Below are positions 1 through 11,050 of a DNA stretch of 64,000 bases, piece by piece. The translations under genes and the position numbers were made by a program. This stretch comes from Euglena gracilis. Taxonomy: Eukaryota > Euglenida > Euglenophyceae > Euglenales. The notes under the pieces are model-generated. The model was not told the DNA's origin and made no database searches. It saw only the letters and a program-made list of their open reading frames with translations. The stretch lies in assembly GCA_039621445.1 (NCBI GenBank), contig CP154956.1, positions 46,853,291-46,917,290 on the forward strand, read 5' to 3'. Numbering within the stretch: the first letter of the stretch is position 1; the number at the start of each line of letters is the position of its first letter.

Positions 1-299
1 AATTTTGAGCACATTTGCCAAAAGATGATTTTTGAAAACGTCCCAAAAACGTCCATTTTTGAGCACTTTTTGGGGAAGTTCTTTGTAAAAAGTGCTATGA
101 CTATGAGCTATTCCCGTACCCCCAATTGGAATAGCTCGGGGGGGGAATAGCTCGGGGGGGGGGGGCATGGTACACCCAAGGCCTACACGCCAAGGTCTAT
201 GGACCTTGTGATGACACCTCAGGCCTATCGGCCGTGTATGCAGTATCCACTTCAGGCACACCTGCCAAAATGTGTAATTAGCATTTCTTTATCCCCCTC
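1..299. other. No gene recognised
   Basis: This stretch holds simple G-rich runs (two GAATAGCTCGGGGGG-type repeats near 128-165) and no reading frame that I can assign. Confidence 0.5.
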
Positions 300-1330
300 T
301 CTTTTGGGCTACCGCCCCTTTATCGAGGTATAATCCTCTGGGGATACCCCATCGACAACAGCGTGTCCGTGCAGCGCTGTGAAGCCCTCACTAGCGGTAT
401 ATGCCGCCAGTAAGAAGACGCACAGCGTACAGCGCGCACACCGCAATAACAGCCTCAACTTGTTACTTTTCGGCCTTAAGGCCCCATAAGACTGCCACAC
501 AGCAAAAATTCTACCTTAGGTCTTTTGACCAGCCCCACACTCCTCTCCTGTTTCCCCCCCTGGGCAAAATCGCTGTCGCCGGCAGTTGGTTTTGTAAATA
601 GGCTTTCCTCCCTGGTCAGGTATGACTGGCCAGATGCCCCTCCTTCCACACCCCACCCCTGCAATCTTTTCCGATTATGGAATGAGACCACCCAAAGTGC
701 CATGGGCACACCCTAAACGGGGTGGATGGGACTTTCCGGAATGAAAACCTTCCAGCCCCACTTTCTAAGCGGGCTCTTCCACTTCCACCCCTTTACCGCA
801 ATAAGTAGGTAGCCGCATAAGCGGGTAACCTCTTTTGCGCGTTTTGGATTTTTTGGGTTCCCCTCTCTTCCTTCTTCCCTTTCTGGGTTTTTACCTTGTG
901 ATGGAGAAGCAGACCCAAGATATGCTTTCCTGGTGTATGTTCCTCTATCTCACGGCCTTGCTTGTGTCCTTGCTGGCCTGGTCCAGTATGGAAATCGGGC
1001 AAAGCCCTGGGAGAGGGATGTGTACCAGGCAGCATGAACATGGCACTGTGCATAGCAGCAAACTGCAGAATGTACAATGTCATGCTAGATAGTACTATTC
1101 CATGTTCTGCAACACAAACTGCAGAATTAGGAATAGCCTATCCTATCTCGGATCTGCCTCTCCCTTCACAGGTGGTATTATTTCATTCATGTTTTCATTT
1201 GCCTGATCAAAGGCAATTTCAAGTTCAACTCTCCGATAGGAGAACATTCTGGAACTGAAGTTCCAAAATCACACCTGGTTTGCCTTGTGCTCTGCATAAG
1301 CCCAAAGGCAATAAAAACTAATAGTTAAGT
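300..1330 (+). mobile_element. LTR-like dispersed repeat, copy 1
   Basis: About 1 kb of sequence matches, in reverse complement and with much divergence, the block at about 45540-46620. Shared anchors are the GGGCAAAGCCCTGGGAG-like stretch near 1000-1020, the CACAGGTGGTATT segment near 1168, the GCGGTATATGCCGCCAGTAAG-like region near 395, and the AACTGCCGGCGACAG motif near 570 read on the minus strand. A possible polyadenylation signal AATAAA lies near 1310. The length, the poly(A) signal and the integrase remnant just downstream suggest a solo LTR, but I found no matching second LTR, primer-binding site or target duplication. Any dispersed repeat could look like this. Confidence 0.35.
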
Positions 1331-1451
1331 GAAAGACTTTCTTTCTTGTTACTCTCCTGGTTCTGTTCCCACGGGAGGGTGTAAGTAGGCCGACAGGCAG
1401 TGGGAATAGAGTCAGGGGACGTACACTCTGGCCTGCCGGTAGGCGAACGTC

Positions 1452-1715
1452 TTGGGCGGGCAGTTCGCCAAGGGAGACCTCGTCTGGTACCTCCGGCCTC
1501 CGAGGCGGCCGGGCCAGAAGCTCGAGAGCTACTGGCTTGGCCCAGCCCGGGTCACACCGCGCCGTGGCGAGCATTCGTACGAGCTGGAGCTGGAGGAGGG
1601 CCGCCGCCAAGAGGCCCACCGCTGCCGGCTGAAGGCCTACCGCGATGACACGCGGTTGTGGGGTCCTTCCTGCTCCGGTTCTTCTGGTCCGCTTGCCGCT
1701 TGTGGAGGTCGTTGA
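1452..1715 (+). pseudogene. Retrotransposon integrase C-terminal fragment
   Basis: The 87-residue frame carries the typical C-terminal DNA-binding segment of a retroelement integrase. It starts with a GDLVWYL strand, has a W-x-GP (WLGPARV) turn, a Y-x-L-x-L strand, and ends in an H-R-C-R-L-K-A-Y motif, the usual 'vH..rLKpY' end. The zinc-binding and catalytic domains that should precede it are absent; only the LTR-like repeat lies upstream. This is therefore a truncated polyprotein remnant, most likely of a Ty3/gypsy-type element. It stops at TGA 1713-1715 and runs directly into satellite DNA. Its GC-rich codon use resembles that of the host exons. Confidence 0.6.
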
Positions 1716-1849
1716 GGACATAAACCGGTCAAAAAAGTCGAAAAAAATCGAAAAAAAAAATTGGCCCCAAAACTGTGTTTTTTGGCCTCCCTGACCCAGA
1801 AAAACTGTTTTTGAGCCGAAAATGAGCGTTTTTCGCGGGCCGGGCCGGG

Positions 1850-1933
1850 GTGGTCTCCCAAAGAGCTCAGCTCTACGTCACACCCTGGTCGCTGAGCTCT
1901 TATCTCTTTAGAGTAAGAGCGAAGCTTACCACC
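1850..1933 (+). repeat. 85-bp structured hairpin repeat, copy 1
   Basis: The sequence runs from GTGGTCTCCC to GCTTACCACC. Its ends can pair (GGTGGT with ACCACC). Inside are a perfect GAGCTCAGC/GCTGAGCTC stem and an overlapping CTCTTA-TAAGAG hairpin with CTC/GAG closing a TTTA loop. Copies 2 and 3 are almost identical while flanking sequence drifts, so the block is more conserved than its surroundings. I do not recognise it as a known RNA. It lacks the CUGAUGA/GAAA core of a hammerhead ribozyme and any tRNA B box. Confidence 0.6.
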
Positions 1934-2483
1934 CCCCCGAAACCCCCCCTGACCCCCCCCCCCCCCCCCCCCCCTCCCCCCGCCCCCCCCCCCCCCCTGA
2001 GTAGGCCCGGGCACCCGCGGATTATCGATGTGACCTGATTTCGGGACCCGAAAAGTTAATAGCCTATAGGTTAGGAGACGGTCCCTAGTTTGTCCAGAGC
2101 CCTCACTTTGCCCGCAACTCCGCGCCAGGCCGGAGATATGGGCCGAGCAAAAAAGTTGTCTACCGTTTTTTTTTCAAAGAACTTTTGTTGGACCGGCAAC
2201 AGGGGGTCATTTTTGGGGTCAAAAAATCGAAAAATTCAAAATATCTCGAAAACGCCGAGGAGTTGAGAAAAAGTAAAGAGTACCTCATTCCACAACTTTG
2301 GGACGCCCTTTCCACCGGTATGCGCGGTTTGGGCCAACTCCCCGCCTGGGCCGAGATACGGCCGTTTTGTCGTTTCGCCAGGGGGGGGGACTCTGCCAAA
2401 AACGGGTCATTTTTGGTCAAAAAATCGAAAAAATTCAAAATATCTCGAAAACGCTAGGGAGTTGAGAAAAACCAAAGAGTACC

Positions 2484-3089
2484 ACCACCCCCCCCCATAA
2501 TTGACCCCCCCCCCCCATAATTGAGAAAATGCTCATGGGAAAAAATTTGGACCCCCCCCCATAATTGAGAAAATGTCCCGGAAAAAAAATTTGGACGCCG
2601 TAATTGAGAATGCCCGCTCTGTTGTTCTGTTGACTCCCCGGCTGAGCCCGGTGACAGAGCCCATGAGTTCCTCTGGGGGTCCACCTCTACCCCATGAATG
2701 CCCCGCCTGTGATGGTCCCTTGCGTCGTTGTGCTGCTGTACAATGCCCCATTTGTCATGTGTGGCTCCACGCCTCCTGTTACGACATGTGCTACATGCCC
2801 GAGGGTAGTGCCCTTGGGCGTTGTCTCTTCTGTCCTCCTTGAGAAAACGAAAGGTGCATCAAAATGCGATCAGATAGCTTTTTTGCATTGCAATGTGATG
2901 GTTCACGTCGAAGGGATCCCAAAGTGGGTTTCTGAGGACACGCACTGGTGGACCCATACACCCCCCCATAATTGAGAGACCCCCCCCCCCATAATTGAGA
3001 GACCCCCCCCATAATTGACCCCCCCCCATAATTGAGAAAAGGGGGGTCCGGTGGAACTGTTTCATTCTCAATTATGGGGGGGGGAGGTG
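2484..3089 (+). mobile_element. Inserted element carrying a PHD-like finger (element X)
   Basis: A 606-bp insertion interrupts the satellite block. The 5-bp GTACC occurs on both sides (2479-2483 and 3090-3094). Neighbouring satellite copies show the uninterrupted sequence AAAGAGTACCTCATTCC near 2273-2290, which acts as an empty site. The ends are imperfect inverted repeats (ACCACCCCCC and GGGGAGGTG). Both flanks carry subterminal repeats of CCCCATAATTGAGA: about three copies on the left and five on the right, the last inverted. Between them is a reading frame for a PHD-like zinc finger. This matches the plan of the elements at 8.2, 56.6 and 58.1 kb. Confidence 0.6.
2573..2842 (+). CDS. PHD-like zinc-finger ORF fragment
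   Basis: The 89-residue frame ends with a complete Cys4-His-Cys3-type pattern: C-P-A-C, eleven residues, C-P-I-C-H-V-W-L-H-A-S-C, then C-L-F-C close to the stop. The spacing and the aromatic residue before the histidine fit a PHD finger. The first 35 residues are a proline/serine-rich linker. No N-terminal domain like that of the other family members is present, so this is a truncated or non-autonomous copy. The start codon is uncertain because the frame opens inside the subterminal repeats. Confidence 0.5.
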   Translation: MSRKKNLDAVIENARSVVLLTPRLSPVTEPMSSSGGPPLPHECPACDGPLRRCAAVQCPICHVWLHASCYDMCYMPEGSALGRCLFCPP

Positions 3090-3565
3090 GTACCTCATTC
3101 CACAACTTTGGGACGCCCTACCCACCAGTATGCGCGGATTGGGCCAACTCCCCGCCTGGGCCGAGATACGACCGTTTTGGGGTTTCGCCATGGAGGGACT
3201 CTGCCATTTGGAGCCCAAAACGGGCCAAAAAACCAGTTTTTGCAAAATATCTCCAAAATGGTGGGGAGTTGAAAAAAATGTCCGGAGACCTAAATTGAAG
3301 CCCTTGGAACGCCCTATCTACTGGTATTTTGATTTCCCCGCAACTCCCCGCCCAGCCCGAGTTTTGTCCGTTTTCCGCCAATTTGGGCCATTTTGTACAC
3401 TTTCCCACTGTCTTAGCCGTTAGCCGAAAACTTAGCCGTTTTCGGGCCAAAAAGTCGAAAAAATCGAAAATTTTTTTGTGCCCAAAACCATGTTTTTTTG
3501 GCTTCCTGGACCCGGAAAAAGTGTTTTCGAGCCGAAAATTGGCTTTTTTTTACTTTTTAGTCCCT

Positions 3566-4412
3566 CATGGCCCTCATGGTCATGATGCGCATCATGCCCA
3601 ATGATGGCCATCATGACCCATGATGGCCATCATGACCATCATGACCAATGATGCCCATCATGACACCGGATGGCCATCATGACCCCGGATGGCCATCATG
3701 ACCCCGGATGGCCATCATGACCAATCATGCCCATCATGACCCCGGATGGCCATCATGACCCATGATGGCCATCATGACCCCGGATGGCCATCATGACCCA
3801 TGATGGCCATCATGACCCATGATGGCCATCATGACCCCGGATGGCCATTATGACCCTGGATGGCCATCATGACCCCGGATGGCCATCATGACCCTGGATG
3901 GCCATCATGACCCCGGATGGCCATCATGACCAATCATGCCCATCATCACCCCGGATGGCCATCATGACCCCGGATGGCCATCATGACCCATGATGGCCAT
4001 CATGACCCCGGATGGCCATCATGACCCCGGATGGCCATCATGACCCCGGATGGCCATCATGACCCATGATGGCCATCATTACCCATGATGGCCATCATGA
4101 CCCCGGATGGCCATCATGACCCCGGATGGCCATCATGACCCCGGATGGCCATCATGACCCCGGATGGCCATCATGACCCCGGATGGCCATCATGACCCCG
4201 GATGGCCATCATGACCAATCATGCCCATCATGACCCCGGATGGCCATCATGACCCCGGATGGCCATCATGACCCATGATGGCCATCATGACCCCGGATGG
4301 CCATCATGACCCCGGATGGCCATCATGACCCGGATGGCCATCATCACCCCGGATGGCCATCATGACCCATGATGGCCATCAGGACCAATGCTGGCCATCT
4401 TGACCAATGACC
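3566..4412. repeat. 19-bp minisatellite, array 1
   Basis: Roughly 44 copies of GATGGCCATCATGACCCCG and close variants (GACCAAT, GACCCAT) lie in tandem. The GATGGCCATC part is nearly palindromic. The same monomer forms the array at 35385-36340. Confidence 0.92.
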
Positions 4413-4413
4413 A

Positions 4414-4567
4414 TCATGGCCGGCCGGGCCGCCGGCCGGGCCGAGCCGCCGGGCCGCCGGCCGGGCCGGGCCGGGCCGGGCCGCTGGGCCGCCGGGGCGC
4501 CGGGCCGGGCCGGGCCGCCGCCCCGCCGGGCCGCCGCTGGGCCGCTGGCAGGCCGGGCCGGGCCAGG
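4414..4567. repeat. GC-rich GGCCGCCGGGCC repeats, block 1
   Basis: Short degenerate repeats of GGCCGCCGGGCC type sit between the minisatellite and the next 85-bp hairpin. Locus 2 has the same kind of block directly after its minisatellite. Confidence 0.8.
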
Positions 4568-4651
4568 GTGGTCTCCCAAAGAGCTCAGCTCTACGTCACA
4601 CCCTGGTCGCTGAGCTCTTATCTCTTTAGAGTAAGAGCGAAGCTTACCACC
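4568..4651 (+). repeat. 85-bp structured hairpin repeat, copy 2
   Basis: Nearly identical to the copy at 1850-1933, with both internal stems intact. Confidence 0.6.
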
Positions 4652-6292
4652 CCGGCGACGGGTGGGTCGGACCCCCACCGCCCCCCCCCCCCCCCCGCCC
4701 CCCCCTGGGTGGGGCGTGACGCCCGAGGATTATCGATGTGATTGGAATTCTGGGTCCCCAAGGTAAATAGCCTATAGGTTAGGGGACGATCCCTAGTTTC
4801 TCCACAGCCCTTCGGTTACCCGCAACTCCCCGCCAGTCTGGAGATACGGCCCGAGCAAAAAAGTTGTCTACCGTTTTTTTTTTCCGGGGAAATTGCAGGG
4901 TCATTTTGGGGGCAAAAAATCGAAAATTTCAAAATATCTCGAAAACGCCGTGGAGTTGAGAAAAAGTGAAGAGGACGTCATTCCACAACTTTGGGACGCC
5001 CGATCGATCGGTATGCGCGGTTTGGGCCAACTCCCTGCCTAGCCCGAGATACGGCTGTTTTGGGGTTTTGGGCCAGTTTGGCCAGTTTTGGCCGTTTCGG
5101 GCCCGTTCGGGGCCCGAAACCGTAAATTGGCCGTATCTCGGGCTAGACGGGGAGTTGGAACCCAAACCAGGGGGTCAATCATTAGGTTTAGGGGGGGGGG
5201 TTGACCGTTTTTTGGGGTTCCCGGGGTCTGGTTGTGCGATTTTTCTGCCATTTTTGAGTATTCGGGGACCCCTGCAGGGGGTCAAAAAAATCGAAAAATT
5301 CAAAATATCTCAAAAACGCCGCGGAGTTGAGGAAAAGTTAAGAGGACCTCATTCCACAACTTTGGGACGCCCTATCGAACGGTATGCGCGGTTTGGGCCA
5401 ACCCTTCGCCTGGGCCGAGATATGGCCAGTTTTGGGGTTTTGGGCCAGTTTTGGCCATTTCGGCCTTGTTTGGGGCCCAAAACCGTAAATTGGCCGTATC
5501 TCGGGCTAGATGAGGAGTTGGACCCAAACCTGGGGGTCAATCATTTGGTTTAGGGGGGGTTTTGACCGTTTTTTGGGGTTCCCGGGGTCTGGTTGTGCGA
5601 TTTTGGGCCAGTTTCGGGTATTCGGGGACCCCTGCGGGGGTCCGAGGGCGGCTGGGCGAGGGGGGGTCGGGTGGCAGGTCGGGGCCAGAAAATTTGAATT
5701 TTTTTTTTCGCTCAAAAACATTTTTTTTCACTTCAGAACATCAAAAAAAGTGTTTTTGGGCGAAAAAAAATTTTCCGACCCGGCCCCCCCCATGCCCCCC
5801 CTGGCTGGGGCCCGCCCCCCTGGCCGGTGGACTTAGCCATTTTTGGGTCAAAAATTTCAAAAAAAGTTGAAAAAAATTTTTTGCCCAAAACCGTGTTTTT
5901 TGAACTCCCGGACCCAGAAAAAGTGTTTTTGAGCCGAAAATGAGCGTTTTTCGCCCCGCTAGCTCCCCGTTTTGGGCCGCCAACCCATTAACTTTGGGTC
6001 AAAACCGGGTCAAAAAAGTCGAAAAAAAACGAAAAAATTTTTTTGCCCAAAACGACGTTTTTTGGCCTCCCGGACCCGGAAAACCTATTTTTGAGCCGAA
6101 AACGAGCGTTTTTCGACCCGCCAGCGCCCCGTTTTGGGCCGCCAGCCCATTGACGTTGGGTCAAAACTGGGTCAAAAAAGTTGAAAAAGTTCGAAAAAAT
6201 TTTTTTGCCCGAAACGGTGTTTTTTGGCCTCCCGGACCCGTAAAAAGTGTTTTTGAGCCGAAAATGAGCGTTTTACCCCGGTCTGGGACCGA

Positions 6293-6376
6293 GTGGTCTC
6301 CCAAAGAGCTCAGCTCTACGTCACACCCTGGTCGCTGAGCTCTTATCTCTTTAGAGTAAGAGCGAAGCTTACCACC
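6293..6376 (+). repeat. 85-bp structured hairpin repeat, copy 3
   Basis: Nearly identical to the copy at 1850-1933, with all pairings intact. Confidence 0.6.
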
Positions 6377-8002
6377 GGGGCCGGAGGGGGGGTCGGATCC
6401 CCACCCCCCCACCGCCCCCCCCCCCCCGCCCCCCCCGCCCCCCCCCATTATCGATGTGACTGGATTTCGTGGCCTCCAAAGTGAATAGCCTATAGGTTAG
6501 GAGAGGTTTCCTAGTACCTCCAGAGCCTTTCGGTTACCCGCAACTCTCTGCCAGTCCGGAGATATGGCCCGAGCAAAAAAGTTGCGTACCGTTTTTTTTT
6601 CCGGGGAAATTGCAGGGTTATTTTGGGGTCAAAAAATCGAAAATTTCAAAATATCTCGAAAACGCCGTGGAGTTGAGAAAAAGTGAAGAGGACGTCATTC
6701 CACAACTTTGGGACGCCCGATCGATCGGTATGCGCGGTTTGGGCCAACTCCCCGCCTAGCCCGAGATACGGCCGTTTTGGGGTTTTGGGCCAGTTTGGCC
6801 AGTTTTGGCCATTTCGGGCCCGTTCGGGGCCCGAAACCGTAAATTGGCCGTATCTCGGGCTAGACGGGGAGTTGGAACCCAAACCAGGGGGTCAATCATT
6901 AGGTTTAGGGGGGGGGGTTTGACCGTTTTTTGGGGTTCCCGGGGTCTGGTTGTACGATTTTGGGCCATTTTTGGGTATTCGGGGACCCCTGCAGGGGTTC
7001 GAGGGCAGCAAGGCTGGGGGGTCAAAAAATCGAAAAATTCAAAATATCTCAAAAACGCCGCGGAGTTGAGGAAAAGTAAAGAGGACCTCATTCCACAACT
7101 TTGGGACGCCCTATCGAACGGTATGCGCGGTTTGGGCCAACCCTTCGCCTGGGCCGAGATATGGCCATTTTTGGGGTTTTGGGCCAGTTTTGGCCATTTC
7201 GGCCTTGTTTGGGGCCCAAAACCGTAAATTGGCCGTATCTCGGGCTAGATGAGGAGTTGGACCCAAACCTGGGGGTCAATCATTTGGTTTAGGGGGGGTT
7301 TTTGACCGTTTTTTGGGGTTCCCGGGGTCTGGTTGTGCGATTTTGGGCCAGTTTTGGGTATTCGGGGACCCCTGCGGGGGTCCGAGGGCGGCTGGGCGAG
7401 GGGGGGTCGGGTGGCAGGTCGGGGCCAGAAATTTTGAAAAAAAATTTTTCGCTCAAAAACACTTTTTTTCACTTCAGACATCAAATAAAGTGTTTTTGAG
7501 CGAAAAAAAATTTTCCGACCCGGCCCCCCCATGCCCCCCCTGGCTGGGGCCCGCCCCCCTGGCCGGTGGACTTGGCCATTTTTGGGTCAAAAAGTCAAAA
7601 CGATGTTGCCCAAAACGATGTTTTTTGGCCTCCCGGACCCGAAAAAAGTGTTTTTGAGCCGAAAATGAGCGTTTTTCGCCCCGCTAGCTCCCCGTTTTGG
7701 GCCGCCAACCCATTGACTTTGGTCAAAAAAGTCGAAAAAAATCGAAAAACTTTTTTTTGCCCAGAACAATGCTTTTTGGCCTCCCGGACCCGGAAAACCT
7801 GTTTTTGAGCCAAAAATGAGCGTTTTTCGACCCGCCAGCGCCCCATTTTGGGCCGCCAACCCATTGACTTTGGCTCAAAACTGGGTCAAAAAAGTCAAAA
7901 AAATTCGAAATTTTTTTGCCCGAAACGGTGTTTTTTGGCCTCCCGGACCCGGAAAAAGTGTTTTTGAGCCAAAAATGAGTGTTCTTCCCGGGCCGGTCCG
8001 GA

Positions 8003-8044
8003 GTAGTCTCCCAAAGAGCTCAGCTCTACGTCACACCCTGGTCG
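8003..8044 (+). repeat. 85-bp hairpin repeat, truncated copy 4
   Basis: Only the 5' half is present, up to the ACCCTGGTCG junction. The macrosatellite ends here and unrelated sequence begins. Confidence 0.55.
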
Positions 8045-8225
8045 GTCCCGGCCAAAGGGCCGGCCTTCGGCCGGCCAGGGGGGGGGGTCTTATATGGGGG
8101 GGGTCTTATATGGGGGGGGGGCATGGTACACCGGTAGTGAAAACCGTGTTCAAGTCCACGAGAATTGCGCAAAAAAAAATGCCGATTATAGTGAACACAT
8201 GTACAAAAATGGGGCACCTTGGTAA

Positions 8226-8445
8226 TTGAAATTGTACTGTGTTACAAACACGGTACAATGCAAATGTACCGTGTTTGTAACACGTGTACATTGTACGGAA
8301 AGCGTGTTTACTCCTTTTGGTAACACGTGTACACTGCAGGAAAGCGTGTTTACTTTTTTGGTAACACATGTACATCTACGGAAAGCGTGTTTAGACTGTT
8401 TGGTAACACGTGTGCATTATCCTAAAACGTGTTTCAAAAACGCCT
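8226..8445. repeat. Subterminal tandem array (ACACGTGTACA type)
   Basis: About five copies of a unit of roughly 44 bp contain the palindrome ACACGTGT, GTACGGAAAGCGTGTTTAC and a T-rich spacer. The array lies directly before the ORF at 8463. A matching array follows the PHD ORF at 10770-11050, so the pair brackets the element. Confidence 0.75.
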
Positions 8446-8462
8446 TCACACCCTTCACAGCC

Positions 8463-8769
8463 ATGATGCGTCTGGCTAACCTCGCCGAGGCCCGCATGCC
8501 TGCCCCTCCCACTGTTAAGCAGTTTGTGGAATCCTTCCACAAGGTGAAATCTCCATCTGAGGAAGTTGATGCTTTGCTTGGTGAACTTCTCCCCCCAGAT
8601 CTAGTCTCGGCAAAAGATTACCGTCGCGACCGCATGGCTGCCCTGAATTGTTTTACAGAATACATGGGGGTTTGCGCAGCCCATGGGGTACAACACGCGA
8701 CGTTGGACGACTGTTTTTTGGGGTGGGCCCGCTGGTGCATTGATGCTCGGGTGTTGTACGCAACGGGGG
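8463..8769 (+). pseudogene. PHD-element protein, N-terminal domain (left arm copy)
   Basis: From ATG 8463 about 102 residues read MMRLANLAEARMPAPP and then a helical domain with segments VDALLGELLPP, AALNCFTEYMGV and DDCFLGWARWCIDARVLY. Two other genes in the window share this domain: 56863 on (plus) and 59124 back (minus). The helical pattern, with a conserved tryptophan after a long second helix, faintly recalls the core-binding domain of tyrosine recombinases. That is inference only. The frame is broken after RVLYAT, where a GC-rich satellite insertion starts at about 8765. The PHD finger that should follow lies at 10412-10576. Confidence 0.55.
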
Positions 8770-8995
8770 GTCGGCACGCCGTGGCGAGGTTTCCGGCTAG
8801 GGGGGGGGGTTGGCATGGCGAGGGGGTCCCGGATGAGGGGGGAGGGGTGCGCGGGGGTTTTCCAAGAAAATTTTCTTTGGCGGGCCTGACATGGCGTGGC
8901 GAGGGGGTCTGAAAAGGAGGGGGAGGGGGGGGTAAAACGGCGTTGCGAGGGGGTCGGTGAGGGGGGGGGGGGTGTGCCGACCCCCCAACACCCGA
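8765..8995. repeat. CCTCGCCACGCC-type satellite insertion in the ORF
   Basis: G-rich copies of the GGCGTGGCGAGGGGG motif are bounded by an inverted repeat (GGGGGGTCGGCAC and GTGTGCCGACCCCCC). The insertion breaks the ORF just after the VLYAT residues. Confidence 0.6.
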
Positions 8996-10213
8996 GCAAC
9001 AACTCGCCTGCGTTGGTGCCCGTGACGGGCCTCCAATTGTGGCCTCCTCTGGTGCGTGGAGTCGGCAGCTAAACTGGGGGGGGGCGTTTGGCCGGACCAA
9101 TTTTGCCGGCCGGCAGACCAACCTAGCCGGCTGGCAGACCAACCTAGCCGACCAACATGCCGGCTTTCTAGCCGTCCGTCCAGATGAAAGCCACTGTCGC
9201 TAGCCGCCCGGCTATCCAGACCAATCAATACGTACGCCGTACGCAGTGATGGCCGGATCAGAAATCAATATGTGCACCGGAGGGTGACTGCGTTCGTCCG
9301 GGCCGAAGGTCGCCCAGGTGAATGTTCGGCCGAAATAAGCCGCCCGTTGGCTTAGACCCGGAGGAGCTCCGGACAAAATGACCCCTCCCCAAAAAACTTG
9401 TGGCCATTGGTTCGCCTCCTTGAAAAAAAATCGCCAACAAAACTGGCAAAACCTGGCGGTCCCAAAACTGGCCACCACAAACCCTCCAAAACTGACCCAT
9501 TTGCCAAACTCAGAAACTGCACCCCCAATTTTTTTAGCTTCCGTGTGCAAAGAGGACTTGTTGCACAGCAAAAAAAACACTGTAAGAAACGAAAAAAACA
9601 AGTTTCAGAAGAAAACGAGCATCTCATGATAAAACATTTCTGGTCAAAATCTGGCACCATCTGGCCCAAAACTGGCCACCACGTCTGGCCCAAAACTGGG
9701 CAACACATGTGGCCCAAAAACTGTCCACCACCTGTGGCCCAAAAATCGCCAAAATCTTCGGAATCTTCAAAATCCCTTTCACATTTGGCACATTGGCACA
9801 ATCTGAACGGGAGCTTTGCAAAAACAGACCATAGTTCCTCGGTTTCCTTTGTTCTGGGGCTATTTTGTAAACAGAAACAAAAAGGAAAGGCAAAAAACAA
9901 AACACAGTTCACAGAAACAGACCGACTTAAAGTCAATTCTGCAGCAATCAGCAGCATGAGGCCAAATAAGCTCCAGCACTAAGGCTAGAAGCACTGTCCA
10001 CCAGAGAACATATACTCTTGCAAATAGTCCTCCACTTCACCTTTGTCTTGTACTTGGACTGACAAGGTGTACTTGAACTTGAAACTTGACAAATTGTATG
10101 ATAATCCCAGCTTGTAACGAACCCCGCCAGGGGCCTCAGCCATGTGACATGTCGAAAAAAACACACGGGGTCGGAAGAAAAGCCACAGTAAGTAATTAGG
10201 AATAAGTGCACTA
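8996..10213. other. Element interior without recognised gene
   Basis: It contains repeated CCAACCTAGCCG and GTCCGTCCAGATGAAAG motifs near 9115-9190, and a stretch of degenerate CTGGCCCAAAACTGG repeats at about 9440-9750. An open frame of about 190 codons spans 9398-9982 (plus) but consists largely of the repeats and resembles nothing I know. Confidence 0.4.
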
Positions 10214-10411
10214 TCGCGATTTTGAGACCAACCTAGCCGTCCGTCCGTCCAGACCAAAATTCACCCTGTCCAGCCGTCCGTCCAGATGAAAGGAATTTTC
10301 TCTAGCCGTCCGTCCGTCCGTCCGTCCGTCCGTCCGTCCGTCCGTCCTCACGCCTCCGGGAGGCTCCTCCCGCACCAGAACATTCCTCCGTTAACTTTTC
10401 CGTCTCCCAAC

Positions 10412-10576
10412 GCTGACATCTTATGTCCCCATTGTGGTGTGAAAGTTGGCTTCCCCACCATCTCCGACGTAGCTCGGTCTATTTACTGTGTGAGTTGTGC
10501 GGACACCTACCACTTTGTGTGTGCTGACCTGCGCCGAGCTCCCAAACGTCCCTGGAAATGCCCGGGATATTTGTGA
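10412..10576 (+). CDS. PHD-like zinc finger of the element, copy 1
   Basis: The frame starts within (GTCC)n repeats. Its last 52 residues carry C-P-H-C-G, then Y-C-V-S-C-A-D-T-Y-H-F-V-C-A-D-L-R-R, then W-K-C-P before the stop. This is a PHD-like Cys/His pattern whose final cysteine is missing, probably through a frameshift at the very end. The A-D-L-R-R-A-P segment matches Q-D-L-R-R-P-P in the homologue at 58391. The N-terminal domain is at 8463-8769, so the gene is split by inserted DNA. Confidence 0.5.
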   Translation, partial: ADILCPHCGVKVGFPTISDVARSIYCVSCADTYHFVCADLRRAPKRPWKCPGYL

Positions 10577-10769
10577 TGCCTTTCGTGATGTGCCATTGTT
10601 CCTGGCCAACCGGCCACGAGGTGTTTGCAGCATGCGTCTGCGTACCCCCCCCCCACAATACACCAACTTCCCGCCGCTGCGTTGCTTCTTGCTTCCGTTG
10701 AGCAGTATGTCCATCGTTCCATGCACTCTAGTTATGCTGTAACCCTACAGAAGATTTTTCATTTATGAC

Positions 10770-11050
10770 ACGGAACAATGCAGATGTACCGTGTTTGTAA
10801 CATGTGTACATTGTACGGAAAGCGTGTTTACTCTTTTTGGTAACACGTGTACACTGCAGGAAAGCTTACTCTTTTGGTAACACGTGTACGTTGTACGGAA
10901 AGCGTGTTTACTCTTTTTGGGAACACGTGTACACTGCAGGAAAGCGTGTTTCCTCTTTTGGTAACACGTGTACATTGTACGGAAAGCGTGTTAACACTTT
11001 TTCGTAACACGTGTACATTGTACAGAAAGCGTGTTGCAAACACGTTTTCC
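10770..11050. repeat. Subterminal tandem array, right side of element
   Basis: About six copies of the ACACGTGTACA/GGAAAGCGTGTTTAC unit, in the same orientation as at 8226-8445. Confidence 0.75.

Larger units (their letters stand above)
4568..8002. repeat. Two 1.7-kb tandem macrosatellite units
   Basis: The interval 4568-6292 is repeated as 6293-8002 with high identity, including the block before CCGGGGAAATTGCAGGG and the paired TTGGGACGCC and GGGCCAACTCC segments. Unit lengths are about 1725 and 1710 bp, each starting at the 85-bp hairpin. Confidence 0.8.
1733..8045. repeat. Macrosatellite locus 1
   Basis: This is a higher-order repeat region. Each unit begins with an 85-bp hairpin sequence (units start at 1850, 4568, 6293 and 8003). 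A poly-C run follows, then a block starting ATTATCGATGTGA, then two or more related blocks of about 125 bp. Those blocks contain ATTCCACAACTTTGGGACGC and a GGGCCAACTCCCCGCC-like stretch. The unit closes with copies of a roughly 120-bp motif (TTTTTTGGCCTCCCGGACCC, GAGCCGAAAACGAGCG). Unit 1 is longer because it contains a minisatellite and an inserted element. The many open frames here are repeat artefacts. Confidence 0.75.

Noticed and set aside
1850-1933. Hammerhead or other known ribozyme in the 85-bp hairpin repeat.
   Set aside because: The CUGAUGA and GAAA core elements are absent; CUGAG and CGAAG are present instead.
3566-4412. CRISPR-like appearance of regularly spaced repeats in the minisatellite.
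   Set aside because: The repeats are contiguous with no unique spacers, and the genome is eukaryotic.
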